Shown here one piece after another: positions 9,671-18,233 of a stretch of DNA of 64,000 nucleotides (the first letter of the stretch is position 1; every line of letters begins with the position of its first letter). The stretch lies in the NCBI RefSeq assembly GCF_002117125.1, contig NZ_CP019344.1, positions 1,426,001-1,490,000 on the forward strand, written 5' to 3'. The notes under the pieces were generated by a model. It ran no database searches, was not told where the DNA came from, and was given only the letters and a program-made list of their open reading frames with translations. A program made the position numbers and the translations under genes. The DNA comes from Nonlabens spongiae. Its GTDB lineage: Bacteria > Bacteroidota > Bacteroidia > Flavobacteriales > Flavobacteriaceae.

Positions 9671-9752
9671 CTCGCTTTCCCTCGTTCACCATGCAGCCTT
9701 CGTAGCCACTTCGGCACAGTAGGCTAGGCATGCCGGCAGCGCAGCGCTAAGC
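9671..9752. repeat. 82-bp GC-rich repeat element, copy A
   Basis: Begins CTCGCTTTCC and ends GCAGCGCTAAGC. It is collinear with 21500-21582 over its whole length, sharing blocks such as CAGCCTTCGTA, CCACTTCGG and GCGCAGCGC. The left end is half of the 14-bp palindrome; the right half is degraded in this copy. Confidence 0.75.
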
Positions 9753-9821
9753 TAAATAAGAATAGAACTACAAAACAACGTATGAAGCAATCTTCAGGAC
9801 TGCATAATTTCGGTATAATTG

Positions 9822-11120
9822 CTACAAATAAACGCTGTTGCTACCGTAACGCTCATGTATAGCTTTGTCAATGGAATCACGATGATCAGGGTGCGCAATG
9901 GATTGTAAAAGCCTACTACGTTCCTTAAGGTTTCTCCCAAATAAATTGACTGCGCCATACTCAGTAACTACCCAGTGAACATGAGCTCTCGTGGTGGTTA
10001 CTCCAGCACCCTTCTTGAGAAAAGGAACAATTTTACTATCGCCATGTCGGGTTACAGATGGTAAAGCCATAATGGGCTTACCGCCTTTAGAAAGCGCTGC
10101 ACCTCTTATAAAGTCCATCTGACCTCCTACTCCACTAAACTGCAACATACCTATGGTATCTGCACACACCTGGCCGGTTAAGTCCAATTCAATAGCGCTA
10201 TTGATGGCAGTAACTTTGGGATTACGTCTAATGAGTGCTGTATCATTAGTATAAGCTGCTTCCTTAAAATGCACCAGCGGATTGTCATCGATAAAATCAT
10301 AAAGCTTTTGAGTGCCTACGGCAAAACAAGTAGTGATTTTGCCCACTTTGACCGCTTTATGCTCACCGGTGATCACTCCGTTTTCCACAAGAGGTAAAAC
10401 GCCATCGCTAAACATCTCGGTATGGATTCCCAGACCTTTGTGATTATTAAGATTTGATAGCACGGCATTAGGAATGTTACCTATTCCCATTTGAAGTGTG
10501 GCTCCATCTTCAATAAGATTTGCGATGTGTTTTCCTATACGCGCTTCCACTTCACTCATGACTTTTGAATGACTCTCTGGCAGTAGCTCGTGATTCTCAA
10601 TGGCAGCATGGATCTGTGATCTGTGAATCGTTCCATCGCCATGAGATCGAGGGACATGTTTGTTAATTTGAGCAATAACGATTTTAGCCGTTTGCACTGC
10701 TGGAAGGGTCACGTCTACGCTGGTGCCTAGACTGCAATATCCATGTTTATCTGGAGGTGAGACCTGAACAAACGCCACATCAAGTGGTAAAATGTTTTGT
10801 CTGAAAAGATGATGAATCTCACTTAAGAACACGGGAATATAGCCACCGTTTCCAGTGTTTACCGATTCACGAACGTTGCGACCTACAAAACAAGAATTAA
10901 CCTTAAAAGCTTTCTTATAAGGCTCTTGCGTGTAAGGAGCTATCTTCTCGGTGTGAATAGAAATAAGCTCAACATCATTAAGTTCTTTATGTCTAGACGC
11001 TAGCGCATCGATCAAGGCGTCTGGCGTCATCGCCGCTCCCTGAATGAAAACACGGTCACCACTGCTTACATAAGCAGCAGCTTGTTCTGGAGTTGAGAGT
11101 TTGAGTGGAGTAGATGACAT
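9822..11120 (-). CDS. acetyl-CoA hydrolase/transferase family protein
   Basis: 432 residues, two-domain CoA-transferase family I member (acetyl-CoA hydrolase/transferase, 4-hydroxybutyrate CoA-transferase group). The catalytic glutamate is about residue 235 in IHTEMFSDG. The C-terminal domain carries QFSGVGGQMDFIRGA, as in this family. It moves CoA between short-chain acids, or hydrolyses acetyl-CoA. The exact acid cannot be told from sequence. It is monocistronic here, with a palindrome and the lipoprotein-operon terminator upstream. Confidence 0.88.
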   Translation of the reverse strand: MSSTPLKLSTPEQAAAYVSSGDRVFIQGAAMTPDALIDALASRHKELNDVELISIHTEKIAPYTQEPYKKAFKVNSCFVGRNVRESVNTGNGGYIPVFLSEIHHLFRQNILPLDVAFVQVSPPDKHGYCSLGTSVDVTLPAVQTAKIVIAQINKHVPRSHGDGTIHRSQIHAAIENHELLPESHSKVMSEVEARIGKHIANLIEDGATLQMGIGNIPNAVLSNLNNHKGLGIHTEMFSDGVLPLVENGVITGEHKAVKVGKITTCFAVGTQKLYDFIDDNPLVHFKEAAYTNDTALIRRNPKVTAINSAIELDLTGQVCADTIGMLQFSGVGGQMDFIRGAALSKGGKPIMALPSVTRHGDSKIVPFLKKGAGVTTTRAHVHWVVTEYGAVNLFGRNLKERSRLLQSIAHPDHRDSIDKAIHERYGSNSVYL

Positions 11121-11219
11121 AAAAGCTTTTTTAAATTGATATTTACAAAGTAAGTCATCTCAGCTGTTACTTACAAAGACAACAGGTTTTGATTTTAGTT
11201 TAACGTCTGTATTGATCTC

Positions 11220-11233
11220 GCTTTCGCGAAAGC
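11220..11233. repeat. GCTTTCGCGAAAGC palindrome, intergenic
   Basis: Perfect copy in the gap between the CoA-transferase gene and the terminator of the ECF operon. Confidence 0.9.
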
Positions 11234-11240
11234 GCAACAC

Positions 11241-11272
11241 AAAAAAAAGCTACCTCAAAAAGAGATAGCTTT
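11241..11272 (-). terminator. terminator of the ECF sigma operon
   Basis: Read on the minus strand: stem AAAGCTATCTC / GAGGTAGCTTT with a five-base loop and one mismatch, followed by a run of eight T. It lies just after the lipoprotein gene. Confidence 0.85.
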
Positions 11273-11293
11273 ACAGGCACATTCAAAATAACA

Positions 11294-12367
11294 CTATTCA
11301 CAATCATTTGCGATCAATGCAATGGATAGACGTTCAATTTCATTTGATTCTAGATTCAATACATTGACAAAAATTTCTTCTTCGGGCAGTGTATTGTTGT
11401 ACACAGATTGATCGTCCAGCGGGTTTACCTCATTTTGAGAGTCGGCGGCACTGAGAAAATAGGACACCTCATAATCATCTTCATCGTATCTCAAAATTTC
11501 TAATATGCAACTTGTGTAGTCGCCTAAAACAAACTCTGCAACGCCAGGAGTTGCATCTAACTCACACTCCTCAAAGGTCAGGTTGAAACAGTCATCGCCA
11601 TCGCTCGTGCAATACCTATTTAGTATGAGTTCATCATTTTCATTTTCAAGTACAAAGAGTTCTTGATTGTACTCGATGACCTTCCAGTTTTTATTAAGGT
11701 AATCACCTGCAGCTCCTGCGTTCAAGAAGTTGAGATTGATAAACAAATCGTCTTCTATGAATAAAGCATTCCAAGTCCCGGTAGTATTTAAGGTACCGTA
11801 CTCTAAACTCGTTACACCTCTCCCATCCAGTTCAGCACCTAGAAAATCATTTGAACCTTCAAAGGTGTAACCTACTTTCCAATAACAGACTTCGCCAGCG
11901 GCAAAAATTCCATTGCAGGCAGAGACTATTTCCTCTTTTTGCTCTTCAATACAAGTGTCTATGCTTTCCTTTAGTTCCTCATTATTCGTGATATTGAGGG
12001 CTGTCCCATTTGATAGATTTGACTCTATCGGGTAGCTGATGGAAATTTCATCAGTTGGACTCAGGCTGTCTAAGAAATCGCTTAGTCCTTGATTTGAGTA
12101 CAACGCTGTTAAATTAATGGCGATACCCTGACTGTCTACCGTGTAAATCCCAATAGGATAAACAAAAGAGATACAGCTTATTTGATCGTCGATGATTAAG
12201 TCACCATCACCAGGTTCACTAGCAGCCACTTTTTTTAATTGTTCAAATAGTTCAGAATCTTTCTGAACGATCTCATCTACCGCTAGTTTATTGTCGTCGA
12301 GATCCTGATTAGTACATCCATGCAAAATCAATATACTAGCGATTAATAGATAAATTGCCTTTTTCAT
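11294..12367 (-). CDS. lipoprotein of unknown function, last gene of ECF sigma operon
   Basis: 357 residues. Lipoprotein signal MKKAIYLLIASILILHGC with the lipid-bearing Cys18. The mature part is acidic and contains several cysteines (SCISFVYPIGIY, CNGIFAAGEVCYW, LTFEECELD). VYPIGIYTVDSQG and FEECEL resemble cell-surface lipoproteins found next to sigma factors in flavobacteria, but I cannot assign a family. It lies 10 bp downstream of the membrane-barrel gene and ends at a strong terminator. Confidence 0.75.
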   Translation of the reverse strand: MKKAIYLLIASILILHGCTNQDLDDNKLAVDEIVQKDSELFEQLKKVAASEPGDGDLIIDDQISCISFVYPIGIYTVDSQGIAINLTALYSNQGLSDFLDSLSPTDEISISYPIESNLSNGTALNITNNEELKESIDTCIEEQKEEIVSACNGIFAAGEVCYWKVGYTFEGSNDFLGAELDGRGVTSLEYGTLNTTGTWNALFIEDDLFINLNFLNAGAAGDYLNKNWKVIEYNQELFVLENENDELILNRYCTSDGDDCFNLTFEECELDATPGVAEFVLGDYTSCILEILRYDEDDYEVSYFLSAADSQNEVNPLDDQSVYNNTLPEEEIFVNVLNLESNEIERLSIALIANDCE

Positions 12368-12377
12368 AATTTTTGAT

Positions 12378-13763
12378 TTAAAATTTATATTCTAGTCCCA
12401 ATCTAAAATTGATCAGACTATTATCGATATCATCGTTTGTATTGTCAAATAGGTTTGCGGAATAAACGGCGTCAGCATTAATGAGTAGTTTTGACTTAAT
12501 AAGTGGATAGTTAGCTCCTAAACCGGCGCCCATTCCCAAGTAGAAGTCTACACTGTCTGGTAAACTACCTACTTCTCTTTCTGTCGAGTCGCTCGAGAAA
12601 ATCACCTTATGATCTGACAGGTTTCCAGTGATGGTTCCTATAGCCTGTAATCCAATCTTGGATTTAAGTAGATCATACCTCAATTCCAGCGGAATTTGTA
12701 TCAGGTCATACTCTAAAGTAAGTGTATCGTAGCCTGAACTTCTCAACGTGTCAAATTCAGAATCAGTGATTCCAAAACCTATCCGATTTAAATTCCCTTG
12801 AGTCAGTTGACTTGCTGGGATATTATTCCACTTTTGTGTGACATTGAGTTTCTGTGCTCCAAACCTAAGTTGCCATTTACTGTTTTTCACTTTATAGTTT
12901 AACGTAGCTCCGTAACCGTACTGGAAGGGTTGGGACACATTCTGAGATGATCCCTGGTCTTTAAAGATATTTCCTGATTTAAGTGGAACAAAAGAGGATA
13001 ATCCTGCAAATACAGTCACGCTCCAGACTTGTTCTTTTTTAGTTTTACTCAGGCTATCAGATTTTGTTTTCTTCAATTCCTTATTTAATTTCTCTTCCAG
13101 TTCCTTTGCGCGAGACAAGGAATCATTGTTCTGTGCTAGTAATTCTTCAACTGTCTCCTCTTTAGCAGCAAGAGTTTCTACTTGTTTTGAGAGTGCTAAA
13201 TTTGAAGATTCTGGTTCTACTCTTTCTCCAGCTTCTCTTGAACTCTTGCCGCGGTGTGCTACGGAAGATGGATGTTTGGTTAAATTCTTAGGGTTTTGTG
13301 ATCCTGCTACAGCTTCATTTTTCACCCGCTGATATACTTCACTATATTGGGTGGTGCGCTCGTTTTTGCTACGATAAGAATCTCGGGACTGTTTTGGTTG
13401 AGCGGAAGCCTTGTTAGTACCGTTATTTGAATGTTCTGTTACTTGATCTTTTTGGGGGTGATCTGAATTTGTCTCGTAGGTTTCTGAATCTTGAGGCGCA
13501 GAATAATCTTCAGTACCTACAACATTGTAATTTGAGTCTGGAACTTTGTCGCTGTCATTTTCAATAAGCGCATAGCCTAGATACCCAAGGGTAATTCCAA
13601 TAAACAATAGCGCCAAACCGCCTAACCAGAAAAAGATGATAGGTCTACGCTTTTTCCTTTTTGCCGCAATAATGTTTTCCCAAACTTCAGGTCCTGGCTC
13701 GTAGCCCGGATTACGGGCAAGTCTATCTTTTATGGCCTTTCCTATTTCTTTGTTATTTGCCAT
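12378..13763 (-). CDS. anti-sigma-position membrane protein with C-terminal outer-membrane-type barrel
   Basis: 461 residues. A short cytoplasmic N-terminus (MANNKEIGKAIKDRLARNPG) precedes one membrane segment at about 41-66 (IIFFWLGGLALLFIGITLG). A long Ser/Asn/Lys/Glu-rich linker (about 70-245) includes a helical part. A C-terminal domain of alternating strands from about 245 ends LINFRLGLEYKF, the aromatic ending typical of outer-membrane barrels. It overlaps the sigma gene by 11 bp, the usual place of an anti-sigma factor. The N-terminus could bind sigma; this is inference. The combination of an inner-membrane helix with a barrel is odd. Confidence 0.75.
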   Translation of the reverse strand: MANNKEIGKAIKDRLARNPGYEPGPEVWENIIAAKRKKRRPIIFFWLGGLALLFIGITLGYLGYALIENDSDKVPDSNYNVVGTEDYSAPQDSETYETNSDHPQKDQVTEHSNNGTNKASAQPKQSRDSYRSKNERTTQYSEVYQRVKNEAVAGSQNPKNLTKHPSSVAHRGKSSREAGERVEPESSNLALSKQVETLAAKEETVEELLAQNNDSLSRAKELEEKLNKELKKTKSDSLSKTKKEQVWSVTVFAGLSSFVPLKSGNIFKDQGSSQNVSQPFQYGYGATLNYKVKNSKWQLRFGAQKLNVTQKWNNIPASQLTQGNLNRIGFGITDSEFDTLRSSGYDTLTLEYDLIQIPLELRYDLLKSKIGLQAIGTITGNLSDHKVIFSSDSTEREVGSLPDSVDFYLGMGAGLGANYPLIKSKLLINADAVYSANLFDNTNDDIDNSLINFRLGLEYKF

Positions 13764-14310
13764 AATGGTGTTTTTTTACATCTTGTTGAGTTGCTGCGGT
13801 AACCTTTTCCTTTAATATCACTTTTGCTCGGTGGAGATTTGATTTTGAGGTACCCTGAGAAATCCCTAAAAGTTCACTGATCTCATCGTGTGAGAGATCA
13901 TCCAATTCATAAAGGTTGAAAACTAGCCGATACTGATTAGGTAATTCACGCACAAAACTGAGCAACTCTTGTACTGAAAGTTCAGATAACCTTGAATCCT
14001 CAATCTCAACATCTTCCAGCCTATTCTCGTTAAATAAAACTTGAAATTTACCTTGTGACTTATATCTAGAAATGGCTTTATTGATCAGAATGCGTTTCAT
14101 CCAGCCCTCAAAGGTCCCAGACCCTCTATACTTTGAAATATCATTGAATACGGTAATGAATGTGTCTTGAATAATATCTTGCGCATCTTCATCAGATTTG
14201 GAATATTTGATGGCGGTGTAATAAAAATCATTTTTATACTTTTCATACAACATGGCCATCGCCTTCTGATCTCCAGAATTGATTTTCTTAATACATTTTT
14301 TGATGTCCAT
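13753..14310 (-). CDS. ECF-type RNA polymerase sigma factor
   Basis: 185 residues. Region 2 (about 20-90) has YKNDFYYTAIKYSKSDEDAQDIIQDTFITVF, here quoted by parts: the DAQDIIQDTF motif is the usual -10-recognition hallmark. Region 4 (about 120-175) has LPNQYRLVFNLYELDDLSH, then DEISELLGISQGTSKSNLHRA, a helix-turn-helix for -35 binding. It directs transcription of a small regulon, probably including its own operon. It overlaps the downstream membrane-barrel gene by 11 bp, indicating coupled translation. Confidence 0.93.
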   Translation of the reverse strand: MDIKKCIKKINSGDQKAMAMLYEKYKNDFYYTAIKYSKSDEDAQDIIQDTFITVFNDISKYRGSGTFEGWMKRILINKAISRYKSQGKFQVLFNENRLEDVEIEDSRLSELSVQELLSFVRELPNQYRLVFNLYELDDLSHDEISELLGISQGTSKSNLHRAKVILKEKVTAATQQDVKKHHYGK

Positions 14311-14474
14311 CTATGGCTTCCGTTGTATTAGTATGTATCAAAATAGGGAAATGGTTGCGTTAGATTTTGAAGATATTTCAATATACACGTTTAAATATTT
14401 ATAGTCAAGCAATTAGAACAAAGAAAAAGGGGGCACTAGGGATTGAAATTTGAGTTGAAGTTTTTGATGATTAC

Positions 14475-14488
14475 GCTTTCGCGAAAGC
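14475..14488. repeat. GCTTTCGCGAAAGC palindrome, intergenic
   Basis: Perfect copy between the sigma gene promoter region and the 3' end of the AraC gene; context TTAC...GTAA. Confidence 0.9.
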
Positions 14489-14524
14489 GTAACAACCTGA
14501 CATAACTCGAGTAAATTAAAACAC

Positions 14525-15421
14525 TTATGCCTTGATCTCGCCGGGATTGCGTTTGTAGTGACGCTTGAACATTCTATTGAAGTAGGAGCGGTTGTTGAAT
14601 CCACAGGCCATATAAACTTCGGTGAGATCCATATCAGTCGTGCGTAATAGACTCATAGCCTTTTCTACCCGCACTTTATTAATGAATTGTGTGGGCGATA
14701 GACCCGTTTCATTTTTGAAGGTTTTATAAAAATGAGAGGAGCTCATGCAGGCCAAGCTGCTCAGTTTTTCAATGGACAAGTCGCTATTTAGATGTGTACG
14801 TATATGTTTTGAAACGTGCTCAATACGCTTGATTCCCTTGAACTTATCTTTTTCTATTTCTAGGTAATTTTCTCGATTTGCCTGCTGTAATAGTCTGATG
14901 ATCAACTCCTGAATCATATTACGCACAAAAAAGTCCTTTGAGGGATGGTTTTCTGTGAATAGGAAAATAAGACGTTGCACGAGACTCTGGATGGCTTGAT
15001 CGTGTTTAAAATGCCAGTGGTCAAAATCGGCTTGCCAGAGGCTGCCGTCCAGTCTACCCTGTGTTTCATTTAAATGGTGCACGACTTTACTCACCTGGTC
15101 TTTATTGAGTTCCAGCGCTAGACAACGGGTAGGAATACTCTTTTGAGCATCTGGGAAATCAATACACATCGTGCGCTCAGCCGGCATTATTACCGTTTCC
15201 CCAGGTACAAAGTCATAAGTAGACTTATCTAATCTATGCATGTGCTTGCGGCCTTCAATCATACTGGCAAGAACTAGATTATCAAAAGTCAACTGCACCT
15301 TCTGGGCTTTTTGATGTGTTTCAAAAATGTGCATGCAGGCATCATCTGTGCTATACGACGTCTGATTCTCTACAAGATCCTGGAGCTTTCTAGTCTTAAA
15401 ATACGATGATGATAACAGCAT
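14525..15421 (-). CDS. AraC-family transcriptional regulator
   Basis: 298 residues. The N-terminal 180 form a cupin-like sensing domain (YDFVPGETVIMPAERTM). The last 100 hold the two AraC helix-turn-helix motifs (LSIEKLSSLACMSSSHFYKTF and, separately, DLTEVYMACGFNNRSYFNRMF), ending KRNPGEIKA. It is divergent from an aldehyde dehydrogenase gene across 219 bp, so it most likely controls that gene in response to an aldehyde or alcohol. This layout is common for AldB/ExaC-type aldehyde dehydrogenases; the effector is unknown. Confidence 0.92.
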   Translation of the reverse strand: MLLSSSYFKTRKLQDLVENQTSYSTDDACMHIFETHQKAQKVQLTFDNLVLASMIEGRKHMHRLDKSTYDFVPGETVIMPAERTMCIDFPDAQKSIPTRCLALELNKDQVSKVVHHLNETQGRLDGSLWQADFDHWHFKHDQAIQSLVQRLIFLFTENHPSKDFFVRNMIQELIIRLLQQANRENYLEIEKDKFKGIKRIEHVSKHIRTHLNSDLSIEKLSSLACMSSSHFYKTFKNETGLSPTQFINKVRVEKAMSLLRTTDMDLTEVYMACGFNNRSYFNRMFKRHYKRNPGEIKA

Positions 15422-15640
15422 AACTTTGATGATTAATTTACTAGATTCGTAACTACCACTATATATTTTTTAAAAATACCCATTCTCATAACAGTTAAAT
15501 TGAGGATTTATAAATATGAGTAGTATTGTTCACACAATTGCTAGAAACGTTCATAAATCCTTAAAATTAAGCCAATAACTTTGAACATCAATCAACTATA
15601 ACGATTGAATATCAAGTTTTAACATTTAAATTTTAATAGT

Positions 15641-17164
15641 ATGAGCACGGTTCAAACAACAGCGGCGACAGCCTTAGAAAAACCACAATTTAAAAATCAG
15701 TATGATAATTTTATAGGCGGTAAATGGGTTGCTCCAGTTCAAGGAAAATATTTTGATAGCATCTCACCAGTAGATGGTTCCAGCTTCACAAAAGTGGCAC
15801 GATCCACAGCAGAAGATGTAGAACTGGCACTCGATGCGGCATGGAAGGCTGCACCATCATGGAACAAGTCCAGCGCGACAGAACGTAGCAATATGCTGTT
15901 AAAAATTGCTGATGTCATGGAACAGAACCTAGAAATGCTGGCAAGGGCAGAAACCTGGGACAATGGAAAAGCATTGCGTGAAACCAGAGCGGCTGACATG
16001 CCTCTAGCCGTAGATCATTTTAGATATTTTGCTGGTGTGATTAGAGCAGAAGAAGGTTCTATGAGTGAGCTGGATGCTACGACCATTACCATGAATGTAA
16101 AAGAGCCTCTGGGTGTGGTAGGTCAGATCATACCATGGAATTTTCCCATTCTCATGGCTGCCTGGAAACTTGCTCCTGCTCTCGCAGCTGGAAACTGTGT
16201 AGTACTCAAACCTGCTGAACAGACTCCGGTAGGAATTATGATTTTAATGGAGTTGATCGAGGGTATTCTTCCTGAAGGTGTTTTAAATGTCATTAATGGA
16301 TTTGGTGTTGAGGCCGGTAAGCCGCTGGCTTCAAGTCCTCGCATCAACAAAGTAGCTTTTACGGGAGAAACCTCTACGGGACAGCTCATCATGCAGTACG
16401 CATCAAAGAACATCATTCCCGTAACTCTGGAATTAGGCGGTAAGTCCCCTAACATTTTCTTTGCAAACATCATGGATGAAGACGATGCCTTCTTTGATAA
16501 GTGTCTAGAAGGAGCTGCCATGTTTGCACTTAACCAAGGTGAGGTATGTACCTGTCCATCACGTATTCTCGTTCAGGAGAGTATCTACGAACAATTTGTA
16601 GAACGTTTGATTGATCGCGTAAACGCCATTAAAATGGGACACCCATTAGATCCAGATACTATGATGGGAGCACAAGCCAGCGAGGAGCAATACAATAAGA
16701 TCTTGAACTATATCGAGATAGGAAAAGATGAAGGATGTAAGGTGCTTACTGGTGGAAAAGCTGCCTATAATGAAGGTCTAGAAGGCGGTTATTACATCCA
16801 GCCCACTTTGCTGGAAGGAAACAACAAAATGCGTGTTTTCCAAGAAGAAATCTTTGGTCCCGTAGCATGCATCACCACTTTTAAAGATGAGGCTGAAGCC
16901 ATTGAAATTGCTAACGATACACTTTATGGATTGGGTGCTGGTGTGTGGACGCGTTCTACTCATCAAGCCTATCAAATATCGCGTGCAGTTCAGGCGGGTC
17001 GCGTGTGGGTGAATTGTTACCATTTATACCCGGCTCATGCACCATTTGGTGGTTACAAGCAATCAGGTATAGGTCGTGAAAACCATAAAATGATGCTCGA
17101 CCACTACCGCCAGACTAAGAACATGCTCATCAGTCATGATAAAAATGCCATGGGATTTTTCTAG
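15641..17164 (+). CDS. NAD-dependent aldehyde dehydrogenase (AldB/ExaC type)
   Basis: 507 residues, full-length aldehyde dehydrogenase. It oxidises an aldehyde to the acid with NAD(P). The catalytic Cys is about residue 303 in [11 protein letters not shown], and the general-base Glu is in [11 protein letters not shown] (about 268). The cofactor loop is in FTGETSTGQ. The NQGEVCTC pattern is that of the acetaldehyde dehydrogenase AldB/ExaC group, often acting after ethanol oxidation. The DUF779 gene begins 1 bp after its stop, and an AraC regulator is divergent upstream. Acetaldehyde as substrate is inferred from the group and the neighbours. Confidence 0.94.
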   Translation: MSTVQTTAATALEKPQFKNQYDNFIGGKWVAPVQGKYFDSISPVDGSSFTKVARSTAEDVELALDAAWKAAPSWNKSSATERSNMLLKIADVMEQNLEMLARAETWDNGKALRETRAADMPLAVDHFRYFAGVIRAEEGSMSELDATTITMNVKEPLGVVGQIIPWNFPILMAAWKLAPALAAGNCVVLKPAEQTPVGIMILMELIEGILPEGVLNVINGFGVEAGKPLASSPRINKVAFTGETSTGQLIMQYASKNIIPVTLELGGKSPNIFFANIMDEDDAFFDKCLEGAAMFALNQGEVCTCPSRILVQESIYEQFVERLIDRVNAIKMGHPLDPDTMMGAQASEEQYNKILNYIEIGKDEGCKVLTGGKAAYNEGLEGGYYIQPTLLEGNNKMRVFQEEIFGPVACITTFKDEAEAIEIANDTLYGLGAGVWTRSTHQAYQISRAVQAGRVWVNCYHLYPAHAPFGGYKQSGIGRENHKMMLDHYRQTKNMLISHDKNAMGFF

Positions 17165-17165
17165 A

Positions 17166-17477
17166 ATGACCATGCCAAAAGTACAGTTTACCAAAAACGC
17201 TTTAGAACTCCTGGACCGACTATCGGTTCAGGGTTCTTTAATTATTCACATCAGTGATGGATGTTGTGATGGCACCGTCCCAAATTGCTATCTCAAAGAT
17301 GAGTTTTTCAGCGATGATAACGACGTGGTTGTCTATGAGCAACATGAAGTTCAGGTGATGATTCCCTCTAAAACAATCGATCGCTTCAAAGACTCTCTTA
17401 CAATAGATGTTCATGACCGTGCTCCCTCAAGTTTTTCACTGGAAGTGTCGCTTGATAAGCGGTTTTATATCGTCTGA
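17166..17477 (+). CDS. DUF779 family protein
   Basis: 103 residues from the ATG at 17166 (a second ATG lies at 17172; the frame is also open further upstream inside the dehydrogenase gene, but an overlap there is unlikely). The cysteine-rich core ISDGCCDGTVPNCY is the DUF779 hallmark. DUF779 genes commonly follow acetaldehyde-type dehydrogenase genes, as here, so it may help that enzyme. Its biochemical role is unknown; metal binding by the cysteines is inference. Confidence 0.88.
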   Translation: MTMPKVQFTKNALELLDRLSVQGSLIIHISDGCCDGTVPNCYLKDEFFSDDNDVVVYEQHEVQVMIPSKTIDRFKDSLTIDVHDRAPSSFSLEVSLDKRFYIV

Positions 17478-17496
17478 GAGTTTGTTTTTTTTTTAC

Positions 17497-17510
17497 GCTT
17501 TCGCGAAAGC
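17497..17510. repeat. GCTTTCGCGAAAGC palindrome, intergenic between converging genes
   Basis: Perfect copy between the DUF779 gene and the CIA30 gene. A run of ten T precedes it on the plus strand, the wrong side for a plus-strand terminator. Confidence 0.9.
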
Positions 17511-17514
17511 GTGC

Positions 17515-18042
17515 TTAGTCCACCCAAACCTTATCGATTAATAAAGAAAACTCCTGTTTCTTTTTATTGGCAATCATGAAGCGGATGAACTCTATGCTCT
17601 CTTGATCAAAATTGGGCACATCTACATTGCGCCCTCGATAGTTTGCGCTGAAGTCAGCTAAGGGAAGGGAAACGATTTCCCACTTGCCACTGGTCTCAAA
17701 AGCTTGCTGATAGGAATGGTAGGTATCCTGATCTGCTTTAATGCGAAATTTGTAAGTTTTCCCGTCACCTTTCACACGTAATTTTACGACCGTTGCATCG
17801 CCCAGATCCATTTTATCCATCTTACGCTGAATAGATGAAAAGCCGCCGTTGCTTTCTGTTGTCACATAACCGTGAAAATGCCCATATCCTTCTTCCGTAA
17901 TTTTAAAGCGGCCTTGAGAGATACCACCCATAACCCGGTCGTCCTCTACTTGCCATGAGTCCTGAGAACTTTCCTCAGTAAAATCAAATAGAGTAATGGG
18001 AGTCGAGATCATACAGGCTAAAACTATGAGTACTTTCATCAT
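17515..18042 (-). CDS. CIA30 family protein
   Basis: 175 residues with a short N-terminal hydrophobic segment (about 1-19). The rest matches the CIA30 (NADH:ubiquinone oxidoreductase intermediate-associated protein 30) carbohydrate-binding-like fold: WQVEDDRVMGGISQGRF, GGFSSIQRK, DTYHSYQQAF, and SLLIDKVWVD at the end. In mitochondria CIA30 helps assemble complex I. Bacterial members are of unknown role and often exported. No respiratory gene is adjacent. Confidence 0.87.
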   Translation of the reverse strand: MMKVLIVLACMISTPITLFDFTEESSQDSWQVEDDRVMGGISQGRFKITEEGYGHFHGYVTTESNGGFSSIQRKMDKMDLGDATVVKLRVKGDGKTYKFRIKADQDTYHSYQQAFETSGKWEIVSLPLADFSANYRGRNVDVPNFDQESIEFIRFMIANKKKQEFSLLIDKVWVD

Positions 18043-18233
18043 TCTTTACCTTAAAAATACAATCGCTAAGCTATCGCTCATGTTTGCGATACGTTAATTC
18101 AGAAAAAAATTAATGTTTGTACGAGAGTTTCAGTCTCTATGAGAGAATATTGCAAGCAAAAATATTGATAGAAGAATAGCACTCTCAACATGTTATCAAT
18201 AGCTGGTCTCCGGTACGATTCAAACGCTATAAT

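Larger units (their letters stand above)
9504..9821. other. 318-bp gene-free stretch with two repeat elements
   Basis: Holds one perfect 14-bp palindrome (9609) and, 47 bp further, the roughly 82-bp GC-rich element described separately. No open frame here resembles a protein. The GC-rich element stands out against the AT-rich surroundings. Confidence 0.7.

Noticed and set aside
17497..17510. Palindrome as terminator between DUF779 and CIA30 genes
   Set aside because: The T-run lies on the 5' side for the plus strand, and no T-run follows on either strand.
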